DNA from: Heligmosomoides polygyrus polygyrus
Taxonomy: Eukaryota > Nematoda > Chromadorea > Rhabditida > Heligmosomidae
DNA length: 64,000 bases
Direction of reading: 5' to 3'
NCBI GenBank assembly: GCA_947396885.1
Contig: OX377202.1
Coordinates: 82,564,408 to 82,628,407 of the forward strand
In this document: piece after piece, positions 43,351-53,986 of the stretch
How positions within the stretch are numbered: position 1 is the stretch's first letter
Layout: every line of letters starts with the position of its first letter
Notes under the pieces: model-generated
The model's database searches: none
What the model saw: only the letters and a program-made list of their open reading frames with translations
Told to the model about the DNA's origin: nothing
Made by a program: the position numbers and the translations under genes

Positions 43351-44348
43351 TTGGGTTGCCCGATAATAAATGTCGTTTTTTCTCATAGATGGCGTGAACT
43401 GTACATTTGCATGTACATATTAGTGATTGGGCGGCTTACACTACTATGTACTATTTTATAGGTGGATTTTAGACTATCTTTTATCAAAAACTGGGCGTCA
43501 TTAGCAGAAGCAAGTTGGTACAAAAACTAAGTTAAAATGGACAATCAGAGAGAGCATTATCGGCATATTTTATTGTTTTACTTCTGAAAGGGCAAAAATG
43601 TGGCTATCTCGGAAGAAATTATGGGAAGTTTATGGTGAGAACCGCCTCACTGAACGCCACTGCCAGTGATTTGTTCGTTTTGCAGACGTCAATCGAAACT
43701 AACGGGCGTATGACAACTCGAGAAAAGCAGAGGGGCTTGACATATCGAATTCAGCTCTTGCTTGCACTTGCAAGCAAAAGCTGAATTCGATAGCTTAGTT
43801 CCATGAGCAAGCGGGATGTTTGGGTTGCTCACGAATTAAAGGAATCCACCTAACCAAACGCATTAACACAGGCGAGGTGTATTCTGCTTTGAGCTGCTTC
43901 CAAGAAACCAATCTTTGAATCGAATGTCTTCTGTCGTCGGCTACCGAAATTGAGCGAAGAAATCAGGAAAAAACGTCCTGATCTGACCAATCGCAAAGGC
44001 GTGGTCTTCCACCATGATGACGCCAGACCTCTTTGACAACCCGTCAATAACCAGCGGAGCTCAAATGGGAACTGAAGCCGCATCCATCTATAGTTCCTAC
44101 TCAGCACCATCCGACTACCGTTTCGCTCTCTTCAAAATCGTTTATTCCGATCAAGCTGCTAAAAATGAGTTGCACCAGTTCTTTGCCTCTTAGGCTTCTT
44201 TGATCGTGCGAGTTTTCAACTTACCGAAAGATGGCAAAGAGTCATCCAATATAACGTTAATGTATCATTGGTTCATGTTTGTTGTTAATACAAGTAAATT
44301 CGTTTTGAAAATTATCTAAAAAACGATATTAATTATCGAACAACTCAA
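43351..44348 (+). mobile_element. Degenerate irritans-like mariner
   Basis: Ends TTGGGTTGCCCGATAATAAA and the complement of TTGAGTTGTTCGATAATTAA; TA precedes the left end. The start reads MDNQREHYRHILLFYF then a stop, matching the N-terminus of irritans-type mariner transposases. FHHDDARPL (second Asp block) lies near 44010 and QLTERWQRVIQYN near 44220. There are many stops, and 998 bp is below full length. Confidence 0.75.
43743..43792. repeat. Hairpin within the degenerate mariner
   Basis: TATCGAATTCAGCTCTTGCT pairs with AGCAAAAGCTGAATTCGATA around a loop of a few bases. It probably arose by a local fold-back copying event. Confidence 0.75.
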
Positions 44349-44483
44349 CAGAAGAAGGTCAGTCAAAGGCAGTCAATGCATAGGAAATCACGTAATTCTA
44401 AGCATTGGTATAAAGGACAAATAATGGCAAATCTATTTTTGAAGTGAGCTGGGAATCAAGGAGTTCGAAGTAGCCCCACTCTA

Positions 44484-45382
44484 CAGGGTGCGTAAAAAGT
44501 ATTGACGCACTAATTGTAGACGTTAGAAATGACAACACATTACAAAATGTAATAAGTTTATATTCAAAATGTCAACAATGATCTAGCGAACAGAATAGCA
44601 TCACTTGTATTTTATATGGGCTTCTTTGCTGCGAATGCAGGGACGAAGACGACGAGGAAAGGCATCGACGGTGCGCCGCAAGTAGTCCACTTCGATCTCG
44701 TTCCATGCTTTGACTAGATCATCATTCACTGACTTCATACTTTTGTGAGAAGTAGTGCAAGCCTTGTTCTCCAAAACTTCCCATGTAGAGTAATTCCGCG
44801 GATTCAAATCCAGTTTATACAGAGGTCATTCCTCTGCCGAAATGAAGTCCCTCAAGGTGGCGCCGCGCCAGTCCTGAACAATCCTCGACTCTGCGCAGGA
44901 GTCTAATCCTGCTGGAAGACATACGGCTTACTCTCGATCTGGGGTTCGAACCAAGGAATCAGTTGCTTCTTTGAGACATCAATATAATAGTTATATTGAT
45001 CTATCTTCACTTCTGTATCCATGAAAACGAGAGACCTTGTGATGAATTCACAAACCATGACATTGGCCGGATGCGCCTCCCTTGCAGCGAGCCTTCCGCC
45101 AGAATTGGCACTTTTGCGTGTCCAATGCACAAAAGTATTAAGTCACTGAAGGTCAAAGCATACAACGAAATCGACGTGGACTACTTGCGGCGCACCGTCG
45201 ATGCCTTTCCTCGGCGTCTTCGCCCCTGCATTCGTAGCAAAGAAGCCCATATAAAATACAAGTGATGCTGTTCTGTTCGCTAGATCATTGTTGACATTTT
45301 ATATATAAACTTGCTAAATGTTATGATGTGTTGTTATTTCTAACGTTTACGTTTAGTGCGTCAATAATTTTTACGTACCCCG
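44484..45382 (-). mobile_element. Fold-back Tc1-like element with two 3' ends
   Basis: Both termini read CAGGGTGCGTAAAAAG-like into the element, with TA outside (44482-44483 and 45383-45384). The minus strand encodes NVMVCEFITRSLVFMDTEVK and ending FVFQQD-like sequence (second Asp region), then LDLNPRNYSTWEVLENKA and VDYLRRTVDAFPRRLRPCIR, the Tc1 C-terminus. The same C-terminal block is encoded on the plus strand at 45133-45264, so the element's 5' end has been replaced by an inverted copy of its 3' end. Confidence 0.85.
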
Positions 45383-45384
45383 TA

Positions 45385-46604
45385 TTTCATAAACAATCAT
45401 TAACTTAGGCGAAACCAGGTCGGCAGCTTATATCCGGTACAAGGAGCGCCAAAAATACGTGACCGCTTTCCTCTCTGATAAAAACGACGTTAGAAACCAA
45501 AACTGAACATCAATTTTCTTTCTCCAGTTCAACTATACCATTCTTTTACGGAAGACGAGTATTTCTCAAAATGTCCTTTTCCGTTATGCATTCAGAACTC
45601 TGACACAAGCAGGCAACTGTGCAAGAGAACATGTTCTCCAGAATGGTTTCACTCCTTGCTGAAAATATCAATCCCTTCGCAGAAGTTTAGCTCTGAACCC
45701 CTACACTAACACAGCAAAATCTAGCTTGAGTATCGTAATACGATTTCCTTCGCCAATCCTGCTTAGTTTTTGCTAATGTTCGATGTTGTACAGCAGCCCC
45801 TTCCAAGGTTGAGGGATCGTTTTGAAATGGCAGTGCCTCCATCGCAACTTCAAAACGCTTTTCTAGTCACACTCGTACTGTCATTCATGTCCGACTTTCC
45901 ATGAATCTCGGCATAATGTTCCTCGTTGAATTCCAGGCGCCGAAGGAGGCGAAACTGCCGAAACGTAAGCAGAATAAAGTGCTGTAACAATCTCGAAGCA
46001 CAGCTTCACGAAACCAACAATTCATCTCGTAATGTCTTTAGCTTCAGAAAAGAGATGGCTACACACTACCGGGTTTCACCCTACTTTTTCACCAGATCGA
46101 CCGCATCAAACAGGAGGATTGTTCCTAATTTATCCACCACTTTGAGAAGAGATCTATATCTTCTTTCAGCATCAGAAATTGCTGTCTTTTTACACTTTGA
46201 AATAATATTCAGACCATTATTTTTCTTGAAAAATTATATTTTTTGCAGAAATCAACCAGTGAACACACTTTTTGAAGGAAGTGAAATAAGCGATTTTGAA
46301 GAAGGTCATAATATGTATACTATTTTAGACAAAAATGGTTTCAGCCTTATTAGGAACTGTCTAATTTCATTTGAAAGCCGCTTGTTCTTACTTGGGAAGT
46401 GTTCAGTCGTATTTCGAAAGCGTCGAGCTTGATTCGAAAATATCCAGTTGGGTTTGAAAAGTGTTCAGCTTGATGTGAAAAGAAGTAGAAGGTATGTCTG
46501 TACAGCTCTTATGTGTAAGAGGTCGAAGTTCATCCTTCGTAGATTATCCTGAGCGAAACCTGACTGAACTATTCGCAAAAGGGTCTCCGATGTATCTTTG
46601 AATC
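45385..46604. other. No firm gene; possible micro-exon and 21-nt motif cluster
   Basis: At 45938-45965, TGAATTCCAG precedes GCGCCGAAGG.., which codes APKEAKLPK and is followed by GTAAGC, a possible 28-nt exon without phase support. The 168-codon frame at 45926-46432 is AT-biased and has no motif. 46385-46490 is a cluster of the 21-nt motif (GAAGTGTTCAGT, TTCGAAAG, CCAGTTGGGTTTGAAAAG). Confidence 0.35.
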
Positions 46605-46792
46605 CGCTGAGGACGTCCTGGATTTTATTGAGCTGTCGACCAATGTTGTTAACGGCCTTTATTAGGTTGACGTTTCGGCGATTTCGCCTTCTTCGAAGCC
46701 TGAAATAGTCGGCCTAATTAAAGACGTTAACAAATTCGGTCGACAGCTTAATAAAACCGCACCGTTAATCAAGGACGTCATGCCAATGTTCA
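46605..46792. repeat. Palindrome with hammerhead-like core
   Basis: GAGCTGTCGACCAATGTTGT near 46630 is matched inverted near 46725-46745, and the outer GGACGTCC..TTTTATT flanks also pair. On the minus strand the middle (46669-46698) reads CGAAGA, a GGCGA-AA-TCGCC stem-loop, then GAAACGTC. The CU of the hammerhead CUGANGA box is replaced by TC. It is probably a decayed Penelope-type terminal repeat. Confidence 0.55.
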
Positions 46793-47546
46793 CAGAAAGT
46801 CGAACCGCGGCAATACTGAATGTTCCATTGAAAACAGTTTTCAACTTTTTCTATCGAAGCAATTTCCATCTTCAGAGTACTAGTGGAGTGGCTCCCTGTC
46901 AGAGTAACATTCAGGGAGGACCGAATGTTAACGAGCGCGAACCGCACCCCTACAGACTCGGTGTTGTTTGTAGTTCGAGATGTAGATGTATTTCTGATGT
47001 AGGTGACGCATCCGAACAGTCTGTCTGATGGCTGTCGATCTCGCAGCCTATCACAACGTCCTTCGATAATGGCTGGTCTAAGGAGGTGACGTGAAGTCAA
47101 CGACTGTGGATTCCGGTAGTCTTGTACTGATCCAGCTGTCGATCTTCCTGTCTTCCTAGAGTGCCCAAACTACTCTTTAAAATTGGGACCTGTTCACACG
47201 CATTCCTATTACTCGTTGGTTGAGCATATGTAAGACTTCGCTCCATCGTAGTATTCTCCGTCATCTTCAATAGAATAATGACGACTTGACGTGCACTACC
47301 ATTAAGATCGAATTTTCAGGCGAAAGTTTTTTTTTTCAACGCAGCACCACGCTATGCATTTCTTAACACCTCCTTGTCCCACACAACGATGCTGTCTAGA
47401 GTTGTTCGGCTGCCCTTGCATCGCGTCTGTCTTCTTAGAATCCCTTTTCTGAGTCGTTGGATTCTGCCTTCAAAATGCTGCCGGAAACTTCAGTTTTGTT
47501 CCTAGGGAAGGGAACTTTGAGAAAACGCATAAAACACTTTGAGGTA

Positions 47547-48132
47547 TTAGGTTGCAAAGAAAGTTTCCCCCCGCTCTCTTTTGCGTTCTGCCAAATTTTT
47601 GAAAAGCGTTCTGGAACCTTCTCCCAATTACGCATATGTATGCTATGTATATGTATCTATGGCCTACACTCTTTACCACTACTGTCGTCATATTCCGTTA
47701 CGACTGTGACAGAGAGAATCGTTTTGGACTGCGAGCAAGTTCGATTGCTTCTGCTTTACGAGTCCAAAAAGCACTGCAAGAGTCGTGGTCGATAACTTAA
47801 GTAGAGCGATGGGTCCCACCACTGTCTCCTACGACACAGCGAAAGTATGGTTACGGAGGTTGAAGAGCGGAGACTTTTGCTTGGAGGACCAACCACGGTC
47901 TGGAGGGCCAGTTGCAGTGAATGAGCAGGGGCTCCTGGAGCTGATTCAGGAGGATCTCCTGGCGTTGCACCCGTGAGCTAGCAGAGGAAGTGGAGTGCAG
48001 TCACCACCATAGCCCAACACCTGCATGTATGGAAAGAGAGAAACAAAAATTGAAAAAAATGCACAAGTGGCGGGACTTTCCATACAACGTAGTAGATTGT
48101 GCTCTTAATGAAAGGACTTCTATTAAACCTAA
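47547..48132 (+). mobile_element. Deleted mariner, related to 32031-33214
   Basis: The left end TTAGGTTGCAAAGAAAGTTT and the following TTCTGCCAAATTTTTGAAAA match the 33214 end of the other mariner. The N-terminal DNA-binding part survives: TAKVWLRRLKSGDFCLEDQP then RSGGPVAVNEQG, with RELAEEVEC in another frame. The right end is weak (AAACCTAA near 48132). The catalytic domain is deleted. Confidence 0.7.
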
Positions 48133-48665
48133 AACAGCCTAGGCTTGCATCCGCTCGATTCCTCTCTTGTTGTCTCAAGTTTTCATTGGCTTTATGGTTT
48201 TTTCATGAATTGGCTCTGTTGGTTTTTCAGCCTCTCTTCTGGGTACATTGCTTGGTGTTTCAGATTAAGTGAGTTCACTGCATAGAATACTAATGTCTAC
48301 TCATGTCAAATAACAGGAAGCGCACGCGAAGCGTTTTCACAAATACATTGTATCAGAACGGATCATGTGTTCGTTCCATTTGGTCATAGAAACTGCTATA
48401 AAGTCTATCAGCATGTGTCTTCACTATTCCGTCATACAAAGCAGTAGATCTACTACTCTCTAGATTTTGGCCTTATTTCAAAGTTTAAGCTTTCTAAAGG
48501 TCTGCAAATCCTTGTGAAATGAAGACTGCGACTAAATTCTTCGCTAGGGATGTTCGTTTTCTGCTGCCAATCTCAAGTCACTCTTGCAGCACTGAATTCC
48601 TGCAGACGTTTTCATGCTCTTACGATAAGCAATTACTGCTTCTCGACAAAACCCAAGCCTTTCAG
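48133..48665. other. Intron sequence
   Basis: Nothing recognised apart from the pyrimidine tract and acceptor leading into 48666. Confidence 0.4.
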
Positions 48666-48773
48666 TGCCCTCACTTTGTTCCGTTCGCATTCCTTCGGGC
48701 AGCAGCACATCGAGCGAGTCGCCGTCACCGCCGCGGCCATTCTCGCCGGTGCTTGGAAGACCGCCAGTTCGAG
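48666..48773 (+). CDS. Host gene exon 8 (Ser/Pro-rich)
   Basis: Acceptor AAGCCTTTCAG ends at 48665; donor GTGCGT starts at 48774. In the frame that joins the next exon it reads PSLCSVRIPSGSSTSSESPS then PPRPFSPVLGRPPVR. Incoming phase 1 equals the outgoing phase of the exon ending at 15393, which is why I join them. The other two frames are also open but give Arg/His-rich or Ala-rich sequence and break the next junction. Confidence 0.55.
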
Positions 48774-48834
48774 GTGCGTTGAACCCCCGAGGAAGCCACT
48801 CAATTCCGGCTAATCTGTGTCATCAGTCTTCCAG

Positions 48835-48956
48835 CAGTTCGAGTGTCCGGGTCGCGTTCGATGCAGCTTCGGCCACGACCTGAGCTCTCCTCCTTCGTCG
48901 ATAACTCCACCGACGACGACGACTCGCCTCAGCATGACCCTTGGCCGCAGCAAGAG
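48835..48956 (+). CDS. Host gene exon 9
   Basis: The intron before it is 61 bp and ends CAGTCTTCCAG. The exon codes AVRVSGSRSMQLRPRPELSS then FVDNSTDDDDSPQHDPWPQQ and E, stopping at donor GTAGCT (48957) in phase 0. It is an acidic Asp/Ser/Pro stretch like the earlier exons, consistent with the same disordered protein. The product is not recognised. Confidence 0.65.
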
Positions 48957-49557
48957 GTAGCTAATAGCCCTTTCAAAGCGAACGCGCATTTCTAAAAGCA
49001 AATGGCTGGCGGAAAGCTGTAGTCAGAGGAAGACTTCAGGGGAAACTCGCCGACTCATTACAAATGCAGTTGCTTAAGGAGCTGAAATTTCAGTATCATT
49101 GATGACATGAAACATCTGCAGATTCGCACATTCATGCTTTATTATCGTTTCAAAAATTAGACGTGTTTATTTCCGCCCGAAAAAGAAAGGACTACTGGAA
49201 ATGTTTTTAAAACTTCTTGATTTGAATTTGAAAATTTCAGAATTTTGCATACTGCGTACACATACAGTAGGCTTGCTACAAGTTATATGCCGAAGCAAGT
49301 GCGATAGCTACGCCCTCCAGATACTTCAATAAGAAACAGAAAAATCCATTTCTAGCGGAGGAGCCCCTGTGAGCAATAAATCGTTCGCCTTACCGTAGTT
49401 TAGTCGCGCCGCCTTCCGCAACTCGAAGCAAACAGTATGTATATTGATGGTATTGAATCGAATTCTAGAGCAAGGCGAACTACGCCCGACAGCTGTCCGT
49501 TTGCTTTGAATGTTGCTAATTCTTGGCGCCTTTCCTGTTTTTTCTAAAAGTTTTAGT

Positions 49558-49697
49558 AAAGCACCCCGAAGCGTATTCGATTAGCAAGAACGATCATGTC
49601 CGGAGCTTTGATCTGGTACTGTGGAATATCGAAAAGGAGAAGAAAGGCTGGATGCGTGCTTTGCCTTTACAAGAGCATCAGAGAACCGATGAACAGG
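49558..49697 (+). CDS. Possible additional exon (phase does not fit)
   Basis: After TAAAAGTTTTAG the frame gives KHPEAYSISKNDHVRSFDLV then LWNIEKEKKGWMRALP and runs to a possible donor GTGCAC after ERTDEQ-like sequence (49698). It looks protein-like. However, it needs an incoming phase of 1, while the previous exon ends in phase 0. An unseen exon between them would be required. Confidence 0.3.
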
Positions 49698-50159
49698 TGC
49701 ACTACCCTTTCCGGAGAAGTTTTGACCCGAGCAGGAGGAAAGACCTTGTTAGACTTCGTACAAATTGAATAGAAAGAGATCCGGGAAGCTTGCGAGAATC
49801 AAGGGCTCTTGCCGACTGCACGTCTATCTTCCCTATCGTGTGTGGTCGAGCATTTTTGCGAGCGACGGAATCACAGTCGGGAGATAACGTTATGTGCACA
49901 GTTGTGCAAGGCGAGACCAGTGGTATAGCCCCAGTTAGGGGTGTGCGTAAATGAAATTCGAGATTTCGTAAGTCGTAGATCGTAGTCACGTAAAAACTGT
50001 TGTAAATCGTAAATCGTAAGGGCTACCTGACGTGTGATGCAGTACAACTGAATTTTTTAAGGGTTTTCTGCTAATATTAATACAAAGTGGTCCAAGGCTT
50101 ATTTATATGTTATGCTATGTTTATTTATTGTTGTTATTTGACCCTTCTCTGCCACGCAG

Positions 50160-50889
50160 GTTTGTTATGGTGGTATAACTTTTATTTCGGCCGACGTTTC
50201 GACACAACTCGTCTTTTTCAAAGGCCTGAAAGTACTTCGAAACCTTAAATCCAGCAACTCATTCCGTCAAAGGCATGCTTCTTCACCTAACCTGTGGCGA
50301 GCTATACATAGGTGAAACAGGAAGGGTACTTAGTGGTCGCATCAATGAACACCTAGCTGGGAAATTGAAAGAAGCTTGTTAACCCCACTAGGTAAACATC
50401 GACAAGAAGCCCACGGCGGAAACGACTTTGACATTAAATGCACTGTGTTGCTGCATGAAAGTCAAATCGGTACCAGAAAGACTCTTGAGGCTTTCTCGAT
50501 TCGGGAGCGTAATCCAGCAATGAACAACCGAAACGAGTGCATTTCAATAACCAGCAACTTCTTACCATTCATCCCGTTGTGTGAGCTCTGAGACTGCGCA
50601 GTCTAAACTTATTAGTATAGATCTGCATGGTAGTTCCCAGTTGCTCACTGATGGTCTTATAGCTGAGCCCCCCTCTCAGCGCTGGTGGAACTACGGCGAG
50701 TTTGGTATGCTTTAGACGGGCACTCCTTGACATTCGTGGAACCCATTGTAACTAGAGTTGTGAAGAAGTATGCCTTTGACGGAATGAGTTTCTGGATCTA
50801 AGCTTTCAAAGTTCTTTCAGGCCTTTGAAAAAGACGAGCTGTGTCGAAACGTCGGCCGAAATAAAAGTTATACCACCATAACAAACCCG
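50160..50889 (+). mobile_element. Penelope-like element remnant with inverted terminal repeats
   Basis: The left repeat (about 50160-50285, TTTGTTATGGTGGTATAACT then TTTATTTCGGCCGACGTTTC) is matched inverted by about 50765-50889. They enclose a GIY-YIG nuclease gene remnant. Both repeats carry a hammerhead-like GACGAG..CGAAACGTC: minus strand at 50193-50213, plus strand at 50832-50853. In each, the CU of the CUGANGA box is replaced by AA. The RT domain is gone. Confidence 0.75.
50274..50591 (+). pseudogene. Penelope-type GIY-YIG endonuclease, frameshifted
   Basis: MLLHLTCGELYIGETGRVLS then GRINEHLAGKLKEAC and a stop. It resumes in another register as TPLGKHRQEAHGGNDFDIKC, then TLEAFSIRERNPAMNNRNEC, ending at TGA 50591. 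The YIGETGR, R..EH and E..N residues correspond to the nuclease core of Penelope-like elements. One frame break near 50380 inactivates it. Confidence 0.8.
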
Positions 50890-51097
50890 CGTGGCACAGA
50901 AGGATCAAATACATTGTTGCAAAATGCCCAGGTTTTATGAACGTCGGACATGGAGACTATTGTTGTTATTGTTTATTGTTTACATGAGGCAAACGTTTGA
51001 GAAGAAAAGAACACAACACTTGTTCAAGATACCACGAACAATCAACAGAACACACATCAGTAATTAAAAAGTAGTCAATTTGACCTAAAGCCATTAA

Positions 51098-51880
51098 CAT
51101 GCTAAGAAGGGATCATATTTATGTGGGACGGTTTTCACACGTCTCTTCATCAGTGATAGCAAGGACTGAATGTTTTTAACAGATTTCAAGTAGAGGGTAC
51201 CCGCTCTGTAGGTAAGAGACATTGTTCGAGACCTAGTTTTAGGACGACATAACTTCACAGTACCGCCTCCGGTGTTGGAAGTTTTCGTCTTAAAGAATTT
51301 GCGAGGTCCGGAATCAGGTGCAAAATGCAGAGCTTATGAGTGAGACACACGTCAAGAAAATCGCGACGAGATTCCAGAGACGAAAGCTCTAGGTTTTTGT
51401 TTCTAATTGACGCTCTCGGGACTCGAGTATATATTATAGAAAACAAGCTGAGCGAAGAATTAGTTTGCGGGTGGAGTTGTTTTGCACCTTTTCTATGTCA
51501 ACTGTGTCTTTCTTCTTATACGGCAAGGAAACAGATACATTAGGCTCAGTAATGGGACAAATGCAAGTTTTATATACCTTTAAAAGACTTGATTTTTTCT
51601 AGCTGCTGAAGCCCTGGAAATATTTGGTGTTGGTACATCACTGAATTAAACGTCGTTCGAATGTGCTTTCCAAAATCAAGATCTTGTCATAATAGAAGCC
51701 CAAGTCTCTAACTGAGTCTGCTGCTGATAAAGTGTATTCATTAATGGCATAGCCAGAGCCTATCCTGATATTTCAGGGTTAAATGTAGAACTACAGCTTT
51801 ACGAGGAGACGAGGTAATTGCCACCCATTCGCACAATCCAGCAATTAATCTTTTGGAATGTTGAAACTTGAACGTGTCAT
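51098..51880 (-). pseudogene. CR1/Jockey-type RT C-terminal fragment
   Basis: The minus strand gives an RMGGNYLVSSRKAVVLHLTL-like stretch, then RLGLLL, DLDFGKHIRTTFNSVMYQHQ, RNKNLELSSLESRRDFLDVC, then FFKTKTSNTGGGTVKLCRPK and TRSRTMSLTYRAGTLYLK. These are the palm-end, thumb and C-terminal landmarks of CR1/Jockey RTs. The SNTGGGT block links it to the fragment split by the mariner at 34.9-36.4 kb. There are several stops and it lacks the catalytic YADD part. Confidence 0.8.
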
Positions 51881-52384
51881 CACATGATGTTATTTTCAGC
51901 CCAAGCTAGGTAGTTTTCAGGCCGATTTTTTCTTTTTACTTTATCGTGCTATTTTAGGTCCAAGCTAGGCAGTTTTTCTGGCTAATTTCTTCCTTTTTAC
52001 TTTTTCTATTCATTCTGGTGATACATCTTCCAGATCAAACTTTACATTTCTACGTTCAACTTTACGTTTTAAAAAAGTCAAAAAAGTTGTTGATTCAAAA
52101 ACTTTACTAAAAAAATACTTAACCTATGCATGCTGTTTCAACCAAAATCTTTCATTGTAAGAGTGGCCATTAAAATTCCAACGTCTTGGCAATTCCTCAG
52201 ATGCGTAGAAATCTAGGCTTAGCAGAAGCAATAGTAAAAAGTCACTACCACACACAAAAAAATTATCAGTCATTTCACTCAGGGAAGCCAGCAACTGTGC
52301 ATGTAGTTCAACAAACATCGCGCACTGAGCTGATGCATGGCGCAGTCCTACCCTACGACGCACCAAAAGGTCTTAGATTTTCTA

Positions 52385-52410
52385 TTAGGTTGTCGGAAAG
52401 TCGTTCAACA
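52385..52410 (+). repeat. Orphan mariner terminus
   Basis: TTAGGTTGTCGGAAAGTCGT resembles the ends of the mariners at 41603 and 63453 but has no transposase or partner end nearby. Confidence 0.5.
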
Positions 52411-52536
52411 ATTTTTAAAATCATTTTTTAGTATTTAACAAAACCTGTTAGGTCTAGCTTATGGTTACCACCACAGGCTTATAGCCCCAACACTCTAGAA
52501 CATAATGCCATACATTCTAGAATAGTCTGGAATATA

Positions 52537-53267
52537 CAGGGTGCGTAAAAGTATTGACGCACCTACATTTTGTTTCAGCTCCAGCTTTCTCTTTCTACCT
52601 CTCTAGGTTTTTGTGTGTTATTTTTGTTTCCTGTATTGTGCTCAAAAAACACTCACAAAAAAACTGATGAAACATGACCATCGTCGCTACGGTGGCCCTT
52701 TTTTGTCTGTTACCCAAAGAGCTGAATATTTCCTTAACAAGAGAATTAGGCGCTGTTCGCAACGGTTGGTGAGGAAAGAGGTCAGCAACCTAAACGTCAG
52801 CCACGGTTCTGTCATACCAGATAATGATTACAATATGTTCAAGCACGATAACGTTCGAATCCAAAATTATCAATCTCTGTCCGATAACGGCAAACAGCTA
52901 ACGCGCGCAGCTGTGGACAGCTTCTCAGACGAACACAGCTTAAACATGAATCCGCTGGATTACGCTTTTCAGGCGATTTTGGAGAATGAGGTCTGTGCTA
53001 CTTTCAACAGAAGTGACCACTTGCAGAAGGCTGCCCTGATCAAAGCACGGGACGAAATCCAAGCAAGTACTTGCGGCGCGTGCTCATGAATTTTTCCGTC
53101 GTTTTCGCTCCTGTAATCACAGTAAAGGAGCCAATGTCAAATACGAGTTATTTTATCGTGTTCGCAAGGTCATTTTCCATATTTCTCAAGTGAATATTTG
53201 AAAACTTACTGCGCAATACTATTTCCACAACCGTCATTTACTGCGTCAATACTTTTTACGCACCCTG
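52537..53267 (+). mobile_element. Internally deleted Tc1-like element
   Basis: Ends CAGGGTGCGTAAAAGTATTG and the complement of CAGGGTGCGTAAAAAGTATT, flanked by TA (52535-52536 and 53268-53269). It has the same termini as the fold-back element at 44484-45382. The single frame at 52613-53089 joins RRCSQRLVRKEVSNLNVSHG (DNA-binding part) to MNPLDYAFQAILENEVCATF (C-terminal DxNPxDxxxW region), so the catalytic centre is deleted without losing the frame. Confidence 0.85.
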
Positions 53268-53339
53268 TAATAAAGGTGACCGCACGATTCCCGTGACATG
53301 GATCGGTCGTTGCGACTGAGCACCACTCAGTTTCTCCTT

Positions 53340-53700
53340 CTCTGCTTTCGTGTTAAGAACTTCCTAACATGGTCACGGAGGATGAGTCCAGGGTCTTCTA
53401 CGTCAACCTTACCCGGAAGGCACCCACCTCCGAAGCAATCGAAGACTGACCTTCATCTGAAGAAGGTGATGCCGTACAGTTGGTGGGGCTCCTAGGGAGT
53501 GCTCTACCACGAGCTCCGTGAACCTGGCACCATCGGGAGAGTGAACATCTATGCTGTCCAACTGCAAATGCTGAGTGAGGCCAAGCAGCGGAAACGACCA
53601 TGACGGAAGAATGTTCAGTTTCTTCGCGACAATTCTCAGTCACATATTGCTAGGATATCTCGCCAAATTTTTTACGAAAAGTTCAGCTGATCTCGAAAAG
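53340..53700 (+). pseudogene. Mariner transposase fragment
   Basis: Mixed frames read VTEDESRVFYVNLTRKAP (first Asp block, TEDES for TDES), DLHLKKVMPYSWWGS, GVLYHELREPGTIGRVNIYA and VQLQMLSEAKQRKRP, and VQFLRDNSQSHIARISRQIF (second Asp block). No termini are recognised. It lies inside the old hAT-like boundaries. Confidence 0.75.
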
Positions 53701-53986
53701 GCTGCGCACGAAGCGGTGTCGTCTGTCAAGGTGTCACATCAGAACATTAAAAACTGCGCTAAGACGAAGTGGGAATAAGCTACTATGTAGAGGAAGGAGA
53801 GTGGGCACACCTTTCTAACCCAGGCTGCATCACGTCATATGGACGTCAGTTGCCTGTAGTTCGATAGCTTTCACGAAAGTTTACGATTCACGACCTAAAA
53901 TGTAATTCGTAAATCGTAAAGAAATTGCCAGAAATGACGTAAATCGTAAAATCGTAGATCGTAAATCGTAGTTACGCGCGCCCTGG

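Larger units (their letters stand above)
49936..53986. mobile_element. Old hAT-like element hosting several insertions
   Basis: The left end TAGGGGTGTGCGTAAATG and the right end (complement CAGGGCGCGCGTAACTAC) resemble hAT termini. Subterminal CGTAAATCGTA and CGTAGATCGTA repeats are found at 49965-50020 and 53880-53975. The flanking octamers GCCCCAGT (49928-49935) and GCTCCGAT (53987-53994) differ only by transitions, as a decayed 8-bp duplication would. No hAT transposase was found; the interior is filled with Penelope, CR1, Tc1 and mariner pieces. Confidence 0.55.

Noticed and set aside
45938..45965. 28-nt micro-exon of the host gene
   Set aside because: Good splice sites, but its length shifts phase and does not fit between the exons ending 15393 and starting 48666.
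45926..46432. 168-codon open frame
   Set aside because: AT-rich and Phe/Asn-heavy with a non-ATG start, no motif, and it crosses the 21-nt motif cluster.
46740..47100. Penelope RT or nuclease in the 111-codon minus frame
   Set aside because: No RT or GIY-YIG block could be found in any of the frames, although a Penelope-like repeat is adjacent.
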